64,000 nt of DNA from Lactococcus fujiensis JCM 16395 (GTDB lineage: Bacteria; Bacillota; Bacilli; Lactobacillales; Streptococcaceae). The position numbers and the translations under genes are program-made. Below are positions 8,609 to 17,099 of this stretch, one piece after another; the first letter of the stretch is position 1; every line of letters starts with the position of its first letter. Under the pieces are notes generated by a model. The model saw only the letters and a list, made by a program, of their open reading frames with translations. It searched no databases and was not told the origin of the DNA. The DNA is taken from contig NZ_JXJU01000003.1 in assembly GCF_002441655.1 (NCBI RefSeq), positions 62,001-126,000 on the forward strand, written 5' to 3'.

Positions 8609-9105
8609 AAGTCAAAAATCATATTGTACCATGTTTCTCCGGCCAGCTTCGATTCGGAACGTCCTTCATTGACAAATCCATGCTTTTCATAATAAGGTAT
8701 CAATGATTCAAGACAGGTCAGGCTGATGATTTCTCGCCCATTTTCACGGTCAATTTCGGCCATTTTTTCCAATAATTTTTGGGCGATTCCGTGTTTGCGA
8801 TAGTCGGCTAAAACTGCTAAGGTAATAATAGTTTGAACTTTATCGGTGGATTTATTTTTTTCAGAATGGACAAATAAATCGTCTGTGATATAATGATTTG
8901 AAGATGTGGGACCCACAATCATACCGACGACACGGCCATTTTGGTCTAAATCTCTTGCAACAATAAATGTATCTGAAATAAGTTCAATTCGCTGAATCAT
9001 AGACGCTCTTGAAGATGCCTCAGCTGCCGTGAAACAAGGGGTTTCAACTGTCATGATATCATCAATGTCATTCGGTTTTGCAAAATCTAGAATTATTTTA
9101 GTCAT
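8599..9105 (-). CDS. GNAT family N-acetyltransferase
   Basis: The 168-aa product has the GNAT core: VVGMIVGPTS in the mid-sheet, and TLAVLADYRKHGIAQKLLEKM containing the acetyl-CoA pyrophosphate loop (R-K-H-G-I-A). The family-typical late motif is SLTCLESLIPYYEKHGFVNEG. The substrate is unknown. It resembles YkwB/PaiA-like single-domain acetyltransferases in layout. It is divergent from the WYL regulator. There is no Shine-Dalgarno sequence: TGATATAAT ends 6 nt before the ATG, so the mRNA is probably leaderless. Confidence 0.88.
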   Translation of the reverse strand: MTKIILDFAKPNDIDDIMTVETPCFTAAEASSRASMIQRIELISDTFIVARDLDQNGRVVGMIVGPTSSNHYITDDLFVHSEKNKSTDKVQTIITLAVLADYRKHGIAQKLLEKMAEIDRENGREIISLTCLESLIPYYEKHGFVNEGRSESKLAGETWYNMIFDLKK

Positions 9106-9144
9106 AATATAATTATATCAGAATTAATTATATTTTATAAAGAA
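9106..9144. promoter_or_regulatory. Compact divergent promoter region (acetyltransferase / WYL regulator)
   Basis: Only 39 bp separate the two start codons. On the minus strand an extended -10 box TGATATAAT ends 6 nt from the acetyltransferase ATG. On the plus strand TATATTTTATAAA lies just before the regulator ATG. The two promoters must overlap, so one gene's transcription or the regulator's binding will affect the other. Confidence 0.6.
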
Positions 9145-10119
9145 ATGATGAAAAAAACAGAACGTATAAATTTAATTATGCGCTACATCAATAATCGTGC
9201 GCAATTTACCATAAAAGAAATTCAAAATGAATTTCAAATATCTAGAGCGACAGCCATAAGGGACATCAATGAAATTCAGGCTATGGGTTTTCCATTGGTC
9301 AGTGAAAATGGCCGCGGGGGTGGCTATTTTGTTATGCAAAATGAGTACTTACCTCCAGTTCATTTTACAAAAGACGAACTGACAGCTGTTTTCATAAGTT
9401 TTTTGGCCTCAAAAAATTCACAACTTCCTTACTTAAAAAATCGTAAGTCAATCAGCGAAAAATTAATAGGAATAGCAAATCAGACACAACAAGATGAACT
9501 TATTGACCTCAACTCCATTTTGCTTTTTGAAAATACTAATCCGGCAAATCCAAATGTTTTAGAGTTAGATGATGCAGCACCTCCGGAACTTAACCAGTTG
9601 ATTAGTCTAGCCGTTCAAAGTCGACACTTACGGGTGACCTATGAATGGAGTCCTGGTTTTCGAGAATTACTTGATCTATGGCTTTTTCACATTTTCAACA
9701 CGAACGGGCAATGGCTCGTTGAGGCATATGATTTTGGTCAAAATAAATTGCGTTATCTTCCAGTTGAATCTTTACGTGAAAGCATGATTTCATCTCAAAA
9801 AATGAAGGTAAGTGAAGATGAATTGACTGAGCTAAAACGATCATCTTTGCGGGATGGAAATTTACAAATAAGCCTAGATTATATGGGCATACAGAGATTC
9901 AAACGGCTTCATCCTCCTGGAATTATATTAAGCTTTACAGGAATGTTTCAAAGCAGTGGTCAATTTAACGCGCAAATTGATATCAAGAATGGGGAGGAGC
10001 TATCGTATTTTGCTGACTGGTTACTTTATTTAGGTGACGGTGTTCAATTTGATAAAATTCCTGATCAATTAAGAAGACTTCTCCTTGAAAAAGTAAGCCA
10101 CTTGAAAAATAAATTATAA
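9145..10119 (+). CDS. HTH (DeoR/YafY-type) and WYL domain transcriptional regulator
   Basis: The 324-aa product has an N-terminal helix-turn-helix of the HTH_11 type (IMRYINNRAQFTIKEIQNEFQISRATAIRDINEIQAMGFPLVSENGRGGGYF) at residues 10-62, written here as consecutive motif parts. A WYL-like middle domain follows from about residue 145 (LRVTYEWSPGFRELLDLWLFHIFNTNGQW), and a WCX-type C-terminus. WYL proteins bind ligands or nucleic acid and control diverse genes. It is divergent from the acetyltransferase, a probable target. There are two ATG codons in a row (9145 or 9148) and only a weak AAAGAA site. Confidence 0.88.
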   Translation: MMKKTERINLIMRYINNRAQFTIKEIQNEFQISRATAIRDINEIQAMGFPLVSENGRGGGYFVMQNEYLPPVHFTKDELTAVFISFLASKNSQLPYLKNRKSISEKLIGIANQTQQDELIDLNSILLFENTNPANPNVLELDDAAPPELNQLISLAVQSRHLRVTYEWSPGFRELLDLWLFHIFNTNGQWLVEAYDFGQNKLRYLPVESLRESMISSQKMKVSEDELTELKRSSLRDGNLQISLDYMGIQRFKRLHPPGIILSFTGMFQSSGQFNAQIDIKNGEELSYFADWLLYLGDGVQFDKIPDQLRRLLLEKVSHLKNKL

Positions 10120-10146
10120 AAAGGAAAACGACTGTTTTCCTTTTTA
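10118..10146. terminator. Bidirectional terminator between convergent genes
   Basis: AAGGAAAAC-GACT-GTTTTCC with flanking A and T tracts on both sides. Confidence 0.85.
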
Positions 10147-10827
10147 TTCTAAGAATTGTTTAATGAGTTTGTTAAAGCGTTTTGGTTGAAAGTAGAAAAA
10201 GAGATGTGTTGCAAGTGGGGCGACGATGAGTTCTGCATCTGGTATGGCGTTTTGGATTTCAAGGGCATGGGTGACTTTTACTACGTCAAACTGACCAACT
10301 AAAACAAGGGTTTTTGCTGTTATTCGTGTCAAATCTTTTTCGTCTAGACCAGTATCTTCAACCAAAAGCTGTAAAGAAGGGATGTTGAGTCGCAAGAAAC
10401 GACTTCCCACCAAAATAAGAAAAATAAACAGACGCATGAGCCAATACAGCCCTTTTGTTGTTAGATTTCCAGCATTGAGAATTAATTTAGAAAAACGTTG
10501 TGGCTCCTGAGCAGCTAAAATCATTGCGATGTTGGCTCCATCGCTAAATCCTAGCAAATAGGCTGTTTCTATTTTCTCATGATTTATAATTTCAATAACA
10601 TCATCGGCTAATTTTTGGAAAGTCAATCGTTCACCTTCGAAGAAACTTTTGCCATGCGCGCGAGTATCAACGGTGATGCATGTGTAAAAATTGGAAAAAT
10701 ACGCCACTTGTTTTTGGAAAACACGACCAGTTTGGGAATTGCCATGCAAAAAAATCAAGGCGGGCCCTTGTCCTTTTATTTCATAGTAAATTTTTGTTTG
10801 ATCCGTTGTTGTAATCCATTTTTCCAT
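10144..10827 (-). CDS. Alpha/beta hydrolase
   Basis: The 227-aa product has an oxyanion-hole segment LIFLHGNSQTGRVF at about residue 24-37, the DTRAHGKS strand-loop, and the nucleophile elbow GFSDGAN (Ser near residue 95). A catalytic Asp is likely in VLVGQFDVVKV and the His in PLATHLFFY. A hydrophobic helix-rich cap (WLMRLFIFLILVGSRFL) is present. The family includes esterases and lipases; the substrate is unknown. It is convergent with the WYL regulator gene and divergent from tpx. Confidence 0.88.
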   Translation of the reverse strand: MEKWITTTDQTKIYYEIKGQGPALIFLHGNSQTGRVFQKQVAYFSNFYTCITVDTRAHGKSFFEGERLTFQKLADDVIEIINHEKIETAYLLGFSDGANIAMILAAQEPQRFSKLILNAGNLTTKGLYWLMRLFIFLILVGSRFLRLNIPSLQLLVEDTGLDEKDLTRITAKTLVLVGQFDVVKVTHALEIQNAIPDAELIVAPLATHLFFYFQPKRFNKLIKQFLE

Positions 10828-10986
10828 AATATTTACACTTTCAAGTCAAGTATATCACCAATTATGCTAACATTTCAAACTAAAACAAAGCCAAAACTTA
10901 TCCGGTTAGTAATCAAATTGTCGATTCAAGAAATATTAAAATGTTATGATAGACTTAGAATTATATTAGAAAAAAGAGGAAGAGTA

Positions 10987-11472
10987 ATGTCTTATGAAAT
11001 CTTTTACCACGATGAAAAAGTAACGGAGATCAATCCTGTTGTGTCTGGAAAGGCACCTGATTTTTCACTAGTAGACCAAAATGGTGAAAAGATACAACTT
11101 TCATCACTGACGAAACCAGTATTAATCAGTGTTTTTCCAAATATTAACACACGTGTTTGTTCTTTGCAAACAAAACACTTTAATGTTGAAGCGAGCAAGC
11201 ATTTTGAAATTGATTTTTTGAGTATTTCTAATAATACTGCTGAGGAACAAAAAAATTGGTGTGCTGCTGAAGGTGTTGATATGACACTCTTAGCTGACGA
11301 TGGAACATTTGGCAAGGCTTACGGACTTATCATGCCTGATGGACCTCTGGCTGGAAGACTCGCTCGTTCTGTCTTCGTCGTGAAGAATGGGGAACTAATC
11401 TATCACGAGATTCTCAAGAATATTTCACAAGAACCTAATTATGCGGCGGCTTTGTCAGCTACCCTTGGGTAA
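10987..11472 (+). CDS. tpx: Thiol peroxidase (Tpx, atypical 2-Cys peroxiredoxin)
   Basis: Tpx reduces hydrogen peroxide and alkyl hydroperoxides using thioredoxin. The 161-aa protein has the peroxidatic Cys58 in NINTRVCSLQT and the resolving Cys92 in KNWCAAEGV, the spacing expected for Tpx. The ATG at 10987 follows AGAGGAAGAG closely. TGTTATGAT (10942-10950) is an extended -10 box. It is monocistronic with a strong terminator. Lactococci lack catalase unless haem is supplied, so Tpx is an important defence. A long upstream open frame in this frame is not the real start. Confidence 0.95.
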   Translation: MSYEIFYHDEKVTEINPVVSGKAPDFSLVDQNGEKIQLSSLTKPVLISVFPNINTRVCSLQTKHFNVEASKHFEIDFLSISNNTAEEQKNWCAAEGVDMTLLADDGTFGKAYGLIMPDGPLAGRLARSVFVVKNGELIYHEILKNISQEPNYAAALSATLG

Positions 11473-11503
11473 AAAAAGTAGAATGTTCGCATTCTACTTT
11501 TTT
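11471..11503 (+). terminator. Terminator of tpx
   Basis: GTAGAATG-TTCG-CATTCTAC with A and T flanks; a very strong rho-independent terminator. Confidence 0.92.
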
Positions 11504-11588
11504 GATGACCAGATTAATCTTTCTTAGAACTCGAAATTTTCTACTCAATTTGATATAATTAATATAATACTGAATAATAGGAGAAATT

Positions 11589-14129
11589 ATGGCTGTAAAA
11601 CATCTCATTGACACTTTTGTCCCTGAAAACTACAAGATTTTCCTTGATATTGATCGCAAATCTAAGACTTTTAAAGGTCAAGTTGCTATCAAAGGGGAAG
11701 CGAAAAGCGAAAACGTTTATTTCCATGCAAAAGACCTGCATATTCACAAAGTTCGTGTTTTTAGCGTTGATACTAACTTCATGAATGATTATGAAAATGA
11801 AGAAGTTGTGGTTGGCGTTGGAACAACTGGACCTGTAACTATTTCATTTGAATATGAAGGTGAAATTACAGATAACATGATGGGGATTTATCCCTCTTAT
11901 TATGAAGTTGATGGCGAGAAGAAAATGTTGATTGGGACACAATTTGAAAGCCATTTTGCACGCCAGGCCTTCCCTTCAATAGATGAACCAGAAGCCAAAG
12001 CGACATTCGATTTGTCAATTAAATTTGATGAAGAAGCAGGTGATACAATCATTTCTAATATGCCTGAATTGCTCAACATTGAAGGAATTCACGTATTTGA
12101 ACGTACCGTTAAAATGAGTTCATATTTGCTTGCCTTTGTCTTTGGCGATATGCAATACAAGACTGCGAAAACTAGGTCCGGTGTAACTGTAGGAACTTTC
12201 TCAACAAAGGCACACAAACCAGAAGCCCTTGATTTCCCTCTTGAAATTGCAACAAAATGTATTGAATTTTATGAAGAATATTTCAAAACACCATATCCAT
12301 TGGCTCACTCATGGAACGTGGCATTGCCTGATTTCTCAGCTGGTGCAATGGAAAATTGGGGCTGTATCACTTATCGTGAAGTCTGCATGCTTGTTGACCC
12401 AGACAATGCGACGGCAGCGAGCAAACAATATGTTGCTTCAGTGATCTGTCACGAACTTGCACACCAATGGTTTGGAGATCTCGTTACAATGAAATGGTGG
12501 GATGATTTATGGCTCAATGAATCATTTGCCAACATGATGGAGTATGTTGCTTCAGATGCATTGCATCCAGAATGGGACATTTGGAATCACTTCTCAATTG
12601 TTGAAGCCAATTTAGCCTTGAATCGTGATGCAACGGATGGCGTACAATCTGTACACGTTGAAGTTACTCACCCGGATGAAATAAATACGTTGTTTGATCC
12701 TGCAATCGTATACGCTAAAGGTGCACGATTGATGGTAATGCTCCGTAAATGGCTTGGAGATGAAGATTTTTCAAATGGACTTCATAATTATTTTGAAGCA
12801 CATAAATATGGAAATACGGTCGGGAATGACCTTTGGATTGCGCTTTCTGAAACCTCAGGAAAAGATGTTGCTGGATTAATGAATTCATGGCTCGATCAAC
12901 CTGGTTATCCTGTTGTTGATGTTCGTGTCGAAGGAGATGAACTTGTCCTTTCACAAAAACAATTCTTTATTGGTGAGGGAGAAGAAATTGGTCGTCTCTG
13001 GCAAGTTCCTCTGAATAGTTCATGGAATGGTTTGCCTGATGTCCTTGGTGAACGTGAGGTTCGCATTCCAGGTTATGCTGCTTTGAAAGAAGCAAACAGT
13101 GGCATTGCATTACGTTTGAACGATCAAAATGCAGCACATTACTTGGTCAATTATGAAGATGAGTTGCTGACTGACTTACTTGCTACTTTGTCTGGCCTTG
13201 ATGAAATTACAAAATTCCAAATTTTGCAAGATCGCAAGTCATTGGCAAAAGGTCAAGTGATTTCATATGCTGATGTGGTGACTTTACTTCCTTATTTTAC
13301 AGGCGAAAAATCATATATTGTGTCACAAGCGCTTAGTCAAATTATCTCTGACCTTGAATTGTTCATTGATGAAAATTCTGAGGTAGAAAAAGCTTTCCAT
13401 AAAACAGTGGACCAACTTTTTGCTGCTGACTATCAACGTTTAGGCTGGGAAAAAGTAGCCGGGGAAAGTTCAGATGACGAAACACAACGTGGGCTTGTTT
13501 TGAATAAGATGATTTTGGCAGATAATGATGCAGCCAAAACAAAGGCAAGTGAAATTTTTGCCTCACATTCAAATGCTTTCCAAACAATTCCTGCTGATAT
13601 CCGACCAATTGTTTTAAGTAATGAAATTAAAACAACTGATTCTGCTGATTTGGTTAAACAGTTTGTTGATACTTATGTGAAATCATCTGTTGCAGAATTT
13701 AAGGATGAACTTTCTACTGCGGTTGCAAACGCCAAAAATCCAGCAATCACAGAACAATTACTTGCAAGTATGAAAGATGGAGAAATTGTTAAACCACAAG
13801 ACATTTCTAAATGGTACTTCCGTATTCTGAGCAAAGACTTCAGTCAAGACATGGCATGGGCATGGGCTAAAGAAAATTGGGAATGGGTAAAAGAAAAACT
13901 CGGTGGGGACATGAGCTTTGATAAATTTGTTATTTATCCTGCAAATGTCTTTAAAACTGCTGGAGCACTAGCTGAATACAAAGCCTTCTTTGAACCAAAA
14001 CTTGACATTCTCGGACTTGGTCGTTCAATCAAAATGGGAATTAAACAAATCGAAGCTCGTGTAAATCTAATTGAAAATCAAAAAGGTGATGTTGTTTCTT
14101 CCATTAAAGAAGTAGCAGAAAAGCTTTAA
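11589..14129 (+). CDS. pepN: Aminopeptidase N (lysyl aminopeptidase)
   Basis: PepN is a cytoplasmic zinc metallopeptidase of the M1 family that removes N-terminal residues from casein-derived peptides brought in by Opp/Opt. At 846 aa it is full length. It carries GAMENWG (substrate N-terminus binding) near residue 255 and the HELAH zinc motif at residues 288-292. The third ligand, Glu311, is in NESFAN. There is no signal peptide. AATAGGAG precedes the ATG, with TATAAT at about 11562. It is a single gene with its own terminator. Sequence divergence from the L. lactis enzyme as remembered suggests another Lactococcus species. Confidence 0.97.
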   Translation: MAVKHLIDTFVPENYKIFLDIDRKSKTFKGQVAIKGEAKSENVYFHAKDLHIHKVRVFSVDTNFMNDYENEEVVVGVGTTGPVTISFEYEGEITDNMMGIYPSYYEVDGEKKMLIGTQFESHFARQAFPSIDEPEAKATFDLSIKFDEEAGDTIISNMPELLNIEGIHVFERTVKMSSYLLAFVFGDMQYKTAKTRSGVTVGTFSTKAHKPEALDFPLEIATKCIEFYEEYFKTPYPLAHSWNVALPDFSAGAMENWGCITYREVCMLVDPDNATAASKQYVASVICHELAHQWFGDLVTMKWWDDLWLNESFANMMEYVASDALHPEWDIWNHFSIVEANLALNRDATDGVQSVHVEVTHPDEINTLFDPAIVYAKGARLMVMLRKWLGDEDFSNGLHNYFEAHKYGNTVGNDLWIALSETSGKDVAGLMNSWLDQPGYPVVDVRVEGDELVLSQKQFFIGEGEEIGRLWQVPLNSSWNGLPDVLGEREVRIPGYAALKEANSGIALRLNDQNAAHYLVNYEDELLTDLLATLSGLDEITKFQILQDRKSLAKGQVISYADVVTLLPYFTGEKSYIVSQALSQIISDLELFIDENSEVEKAFHKTVDQLFAADYQRLGWEKVAGESSDDETQRGLVLNKMILADNDAAKTKASEIFASHSNAFQTIPADIRPIVLSNEIKTTDSADLVKQFVDTYVKSSVAEFKDELSTAVANAKNPAITEQLLASMKDGEIVKPQDISKWYFRILSKDFSQDMAWAWAKENWEWVKEKLGGDMSFDKFVIYPANVFKTAGALAEYKAFFEPKLDILGLGRSIKMGIKQIEARVNLIENQKGDVVSSIKEVAEKL

Positions 14130-14136
14130 TTAATAT

Positions 14137-14168
14137 AAAATCATAAGTTAATCTTATGATTTTTTTTC
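14137..14168 (+). terminator. Terminator of pepN
   Basis: ATCATAAG-TTAAT-CTTATGAT with eight T. Confidence 0.9.
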
Positions 14169-14239
14169 CAAGTTAATTTTTAATCATCTACTCATTAAAA
14201 TGTTAAACTGAAAGAAATGTTAATAGTGGAGGATAACAG

Positions 14240-15559
14240 ATGTATGATGAAGTAATTATTGGATCAGGCCCAGCAGGAACTGCCCTAGCTTATGGATTAA
14301 AAGCTCAAGGCCATCAAGTCGCCATTGTTGAGCGGGGAAAATGGGGTGGAACTTGTCCAAATGTCGGGTGTGATCCGACAAAAATAATGATGGCAACTAT
14401 AGAGACATATTGGCAAGCCAAGCACATGCTAGAGGCAGGAATGGAGGGAGACTTAAAAATTAATTGGTCATCACTTCTTGCAAGGAAAAATGCTTACACT
14501 GATACATTCCCAAGTTCAGCGCTGAACAACTTGAAAAACACAAACATTGATACCTATTATGGCAATGCTTCATTTAATACTGAGGGACAATTAAATATTG
14601 AAATGAAAGGTGTTTTTCAATCTATCGAATCCAAGCGTTTTGTAATTGCCACGGGGCAGAGCCCAATTATTCCTGATATTAAAGGAAAAGAGTTTTTAAA
14701 AACGTCAAATGATTTTCTAGATTTTGAAAATTTGCCTGCGCGTTTAACGTTTATTGGAGGCGGACCAGTGGCAATCGAATTAGCTCAAATTGCAGCTGCC
14801 ACTGGTTCGGAAGTCTCAATTATTCTCCATGGAGAGCGTAAAATTAATGGCTTTGACCAAAATCTTGCAGAAGAATACCTTAAAATATTGGAAAAACAAG
14901 GCATTAATATTTATAGCAACATTGAAATAAGACAGGTTGAGAAAATTGATTCGGCATACCTTTTGAGTGATGCCGAAGGTTTCAAATTAGAGGCAGACGA
15001 GGTTATCTCAGCGGTTGGACGGAAACCAAATGTCGAAGGTTTAAATTTGGATCTTGTCAATGTAAGGAATAGTAAAAAAGGCATCGAAGTAAATTCACAT
15101 CTTCAAACAACAAATAAGGAAATATTTGCTTTGGGAGATGTTATTGATAAAAAGGGGGGGAAACTTACTCCAGTTGCAGGTTTTGAAGCAGGCTATTTAA
15201 CGACATTTTTAACTAGTGAAAGTCAGGATGCAATTGATTATCCTTTATACCCGACTGTTATTTTTGGATCGACCAAACTTGCACGAGTGGGTGAGCTTAA
15301 TGGACTGGACCACCAAGTTAAGCGTATTGATATGTCGAACTGGTACACATATCGGCGATTTGCCGATCCCGAAGCCAAAGCCAAAATCTATTATAATGAT
15401 AATCATGAGATTATTGGGGCAACCGTCTTGTCTGTCATTGCTGACGAAATAATCAACTACATGACATTCTTGATTAACAAAAAAATGAAGTTACCAGAAG
15501 TAAGGAAGCTATTGATGGCTTACCCGACACCAGCAAGCGACTTACAATATTTTTATTAA
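14240..15559 (+). CDS. FAD-dependent pyridine nucleotide-disulfide oxidoreductase (glutathione reductase-like)
   Basis: The 439-aa class I flavoprotein has an FAD Rossmann motif GSGPAGTALAYG at residue 7, the redox-active disulfide CPNVGC (Cys39/Cys44), the NAD(P) motif IGGGPVAIELAQ, and the second FAD motif FALGDV. The partner-subunit active-site His-Pro-Thr near the C-terminus reads Tyr-Pro-Thr (MAYPTPASD), so the usual acid-base His of glutathione or mercuric reductases is absent. The natural substrate is therefore uncertain: glutathione, coenzyme or another disulfide, or quinone. GTGGAGG lies upstream of the ATG. Monocistronic. Confidence 0.88.
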   Translation: MYDEVIIGSGPAGTALAYGLKAQGHQVAIVERGKWGGTCPNVGCDPTKIMMATIETYWQAKHMLEAGMEGDLKINWSSLLARKNAYTDTFPSSALNNLKNTNIDTYYGNASFNTEGQLNIEMKGVFQSIESKRFVIATGQSPIIPDIKGKEFLKTSNDFLDFENLPARLTFIGGGPVAIELAQIAAATGSEVSIILHGERKINGFDQNLAEEYLKILEKQGINIYSNIEIRQVEKIDSAYLLSDAEGFKLEADEVISAVGRKPNVEGLNLDLVNVRNSKKGIEVNSHLQTTNKEIFALGDVIDKKGGKLTPVAGFEAGYLTTFLTSESQDAIDYPLYPTVIFGSTKLARVGELNGLDHQVKRIDMSNWYTYRRFADPEAKAKIYYNDNHEIIGATVLSVIADEIINYMTFLINKKMKLPEVRKLLMAYPTPASDLQYFY

Positions 15560-15586
15560 AAAAAAGCGATATTAATCGCTTTTTTC
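15558..15586. terminator. Bidirectional terminator between convergent genes
   Basis: AAAAAAGCGAT-ATTA-ATCGCTTTTTT; serves both the oxidoreductase and the minus-strand CDF gene. Confidence 0.85.
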
Positions 15587-16795
15587 GTTTTTATGTGTTT
15601 GTGGGGTAAGCTGACGGAAGAGACAGTACCATGAATTATTTCTCCGCCAGATCGAACTGACCGTTACATTTTGATTGCCTTCAAAAAATTGATAGGTCAG
15701 AATAAATGTTTTCTTACTTACTTGTTGAGCTTGATAGGATTTGATGGCCAAATTTTTATCGGTCAATGCTGACAGCTTTTCGTCGCGATTGATCACGTGG
15801 CCATTAATCCCTACTTCTTCATAGTTTGGAGCAAGGAGTTGTTCCAAGTTTTGTTGGTTCAAAATCTCTTCTTCTTGAGCTAGCAATTCAAGTGAACGAC
15901 TCGAAAAATGTTCAACTTCAGGTAGTATTGCTGGTTCGACGTGTACATCAACATCATAAACATCAAACTCGTCACGTAGCATTTTTTCAATTGATTCAGT
16001 CGCCGCATGGCTTTCAAAAACACTTAGGTCAGGTGACATCTCAACGACAACGTCAAGGAAAATATTACTTCCGTATGTTCTTCCCCGAACAAGTTTGACA
16101 TTTTGAACTTTTGGAGCTTTAGCTACGGCATCGGTGTATTGTTCAATTAAATTTTCATCAAATCCATCCGATAAGGAGAAAACAGAATCTTTAAAAATAT
16201 CATATGCTGTTTTCAAAATGAATCCTGAGATAATCAAGGCCATGATTTTATCAAGCCAAGCCAAATGAATAATTGATGCTAGAATTGCCACAGCTGTGCC
16301 AATTGATGTTAATGCATCACTTAAATTATCTTTGCTTGCCGCGAGTAATGCTTGTGACTGCGTCTTTTTGGCCAATCGATTAGTATAGAAATAAACGGCA
16401 ATCATAATAAATGCAGAAATAAGTGCAACAATTGCACCTAACGGGTCAATAATTTCTTTCTTATTTGACAAAATGTTTAAAATTGTGTCACGAAGGACCT
16501 CAAATCCAACAAAAAACATGATAAAACTTGAAACTAAACTGGCAATGGATTCAATTTTCCAGTGACCATAAACGTGGTCATTATCCGCAGGAATCCGAGC
16601 TATTCGTAGTCCAATTAAGATTGCAATATTTCCTAAGATATCCGTTAAATTATTGAATCCATTGGCTTTCAAGGCAGAAGAGTGAGTGAGTTGGGCAACC
16701 ACAATTTGCCCGATTGATAAAATGATATAGGCGAAAATCGAGACCCATACTCCCTTTTCAGCCATTTTTAAATTATTTGAACGTGTATTTTGCAT
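15572..16795 (-). CDS. Cation diffusion facilitator, probably Mn2+ exporter (MntE-like)
   Basis: CDF proteins export divalent metals by proton exchange as dimers. The 407-aa product has about six membrane segments and then a cytoplasmic ferredoxin-like dimer domain (VHVEPAILPE). The metal-site quartet reads N48-x3-D52 in TM2 (NNLTD) and D-x3-D in TM5 (DNLSD). This N/D/D/D set is found in MntE manganese exporters rather than the D/D/H/D set of zinc exporters, so Mn is inferred. The start at 16795 is chosen because an extended -10 box TGCTATAAT (minus strand, 16835-16827) would put the transcript start near 16820, after a longer in-frame start at 16843. A C-terminal extension of about 100 residues follows the core. 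Confidence 0.88.
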   Translation of the reverse strand: MQNTRSNNLKMAEKGVWVSIFAYIILSIGQIVVAQLTHSSALKANGFNNLTDILGNIAILIGLRIARIPADNDHVYGHWKIESIASLVSSFIMFFVGFEVLRDTILNILSNKKEIIDPLGAIVALISAFIMIAVYFYTNRLAKKTQSQALLAASKDNLSDALTSIGTAVAILASIIHLAWLDKIMALIISGFILKTAYDIFKDSVFSLSDGFDENLIEQYTDAVAKAPKVQNVKLVRGRTYGSNIFLDVVVEMSPDLSVFESHAATESIEKMLRDEFDVYDVDVHVEPAILPEVEHFSSRSLELLAQEEEILNQQNLEQLLAPNYEEVGINGHVINRDEKLSALTDKNLAIKSYQAQQVSKKTFILTYQFFEGNQNVTVSSIWRRNNSWYCLFRQLTPQTHKNEKSD

Positions 16796-16969
16796 GATTT
16801 GACCGCCTATTTTTTCATGTTCTTCTATTATAGCAGAAAGCATTGGCCCTTGCTTATAGAAATAATTGAAAACACACGTAAATAATTGACTTAAATCTAT
16901 AAATGCGTTAGAATATCTTTGTTAGATTTTTGTTAAATAAACTAACTAAATTATATTAAGCAAAAACAG

Positions 16970-17077
16970 TTGTTTAGACAAAAATTTAATGATATAATTA
17001 CATGCTTTCGGTTTATTTGTCACATTTTGTTACAAAAATGAAATTATTGATCAGATCATCGGATGTATTCTTACATA
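16970..17077 (+). promoter_or_regulatory. lmrCD promoter and leader with two dyads
   Basis: TTGTTT (16970-16975), 17-bp spacer and extended -10 TGATATAAT (TATAAT 16993-16998) give a start near 17005 and an unusually long leader of about 95 nt. The leader holds two perfect dyads: TGATC-A-GATCA (17049-17059) and ATGT-N6-ACAT (17064-17077). The second resembles PadR/LmrR operators (ATGT...ACAT), but with a 6-nt rather than the usual 8-nt spacer. The rest of the 304-bp gap (16796-16969) is A/T-rich and holds only the divergent promoter of the CDF gene. Confidence 0.6.
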
Positions 17078-17099
17078 GTTAGCTACAGAAAGGAACTTT

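Noticed and set aside
10615-10986. N-terminal extension of tpx by about 124 codons
   Set aside because: It would overlap the hydrolase gene on the other strand; the tpx start at 10987 has a strong ribosome site and matches the family length.
15572-16843. Longer CDF protein starting at 16843
   Set aside because: The likely -10 box (TGCTATAAT, minus strand) lies downstream of that codon, so it would not be on the mRNA.
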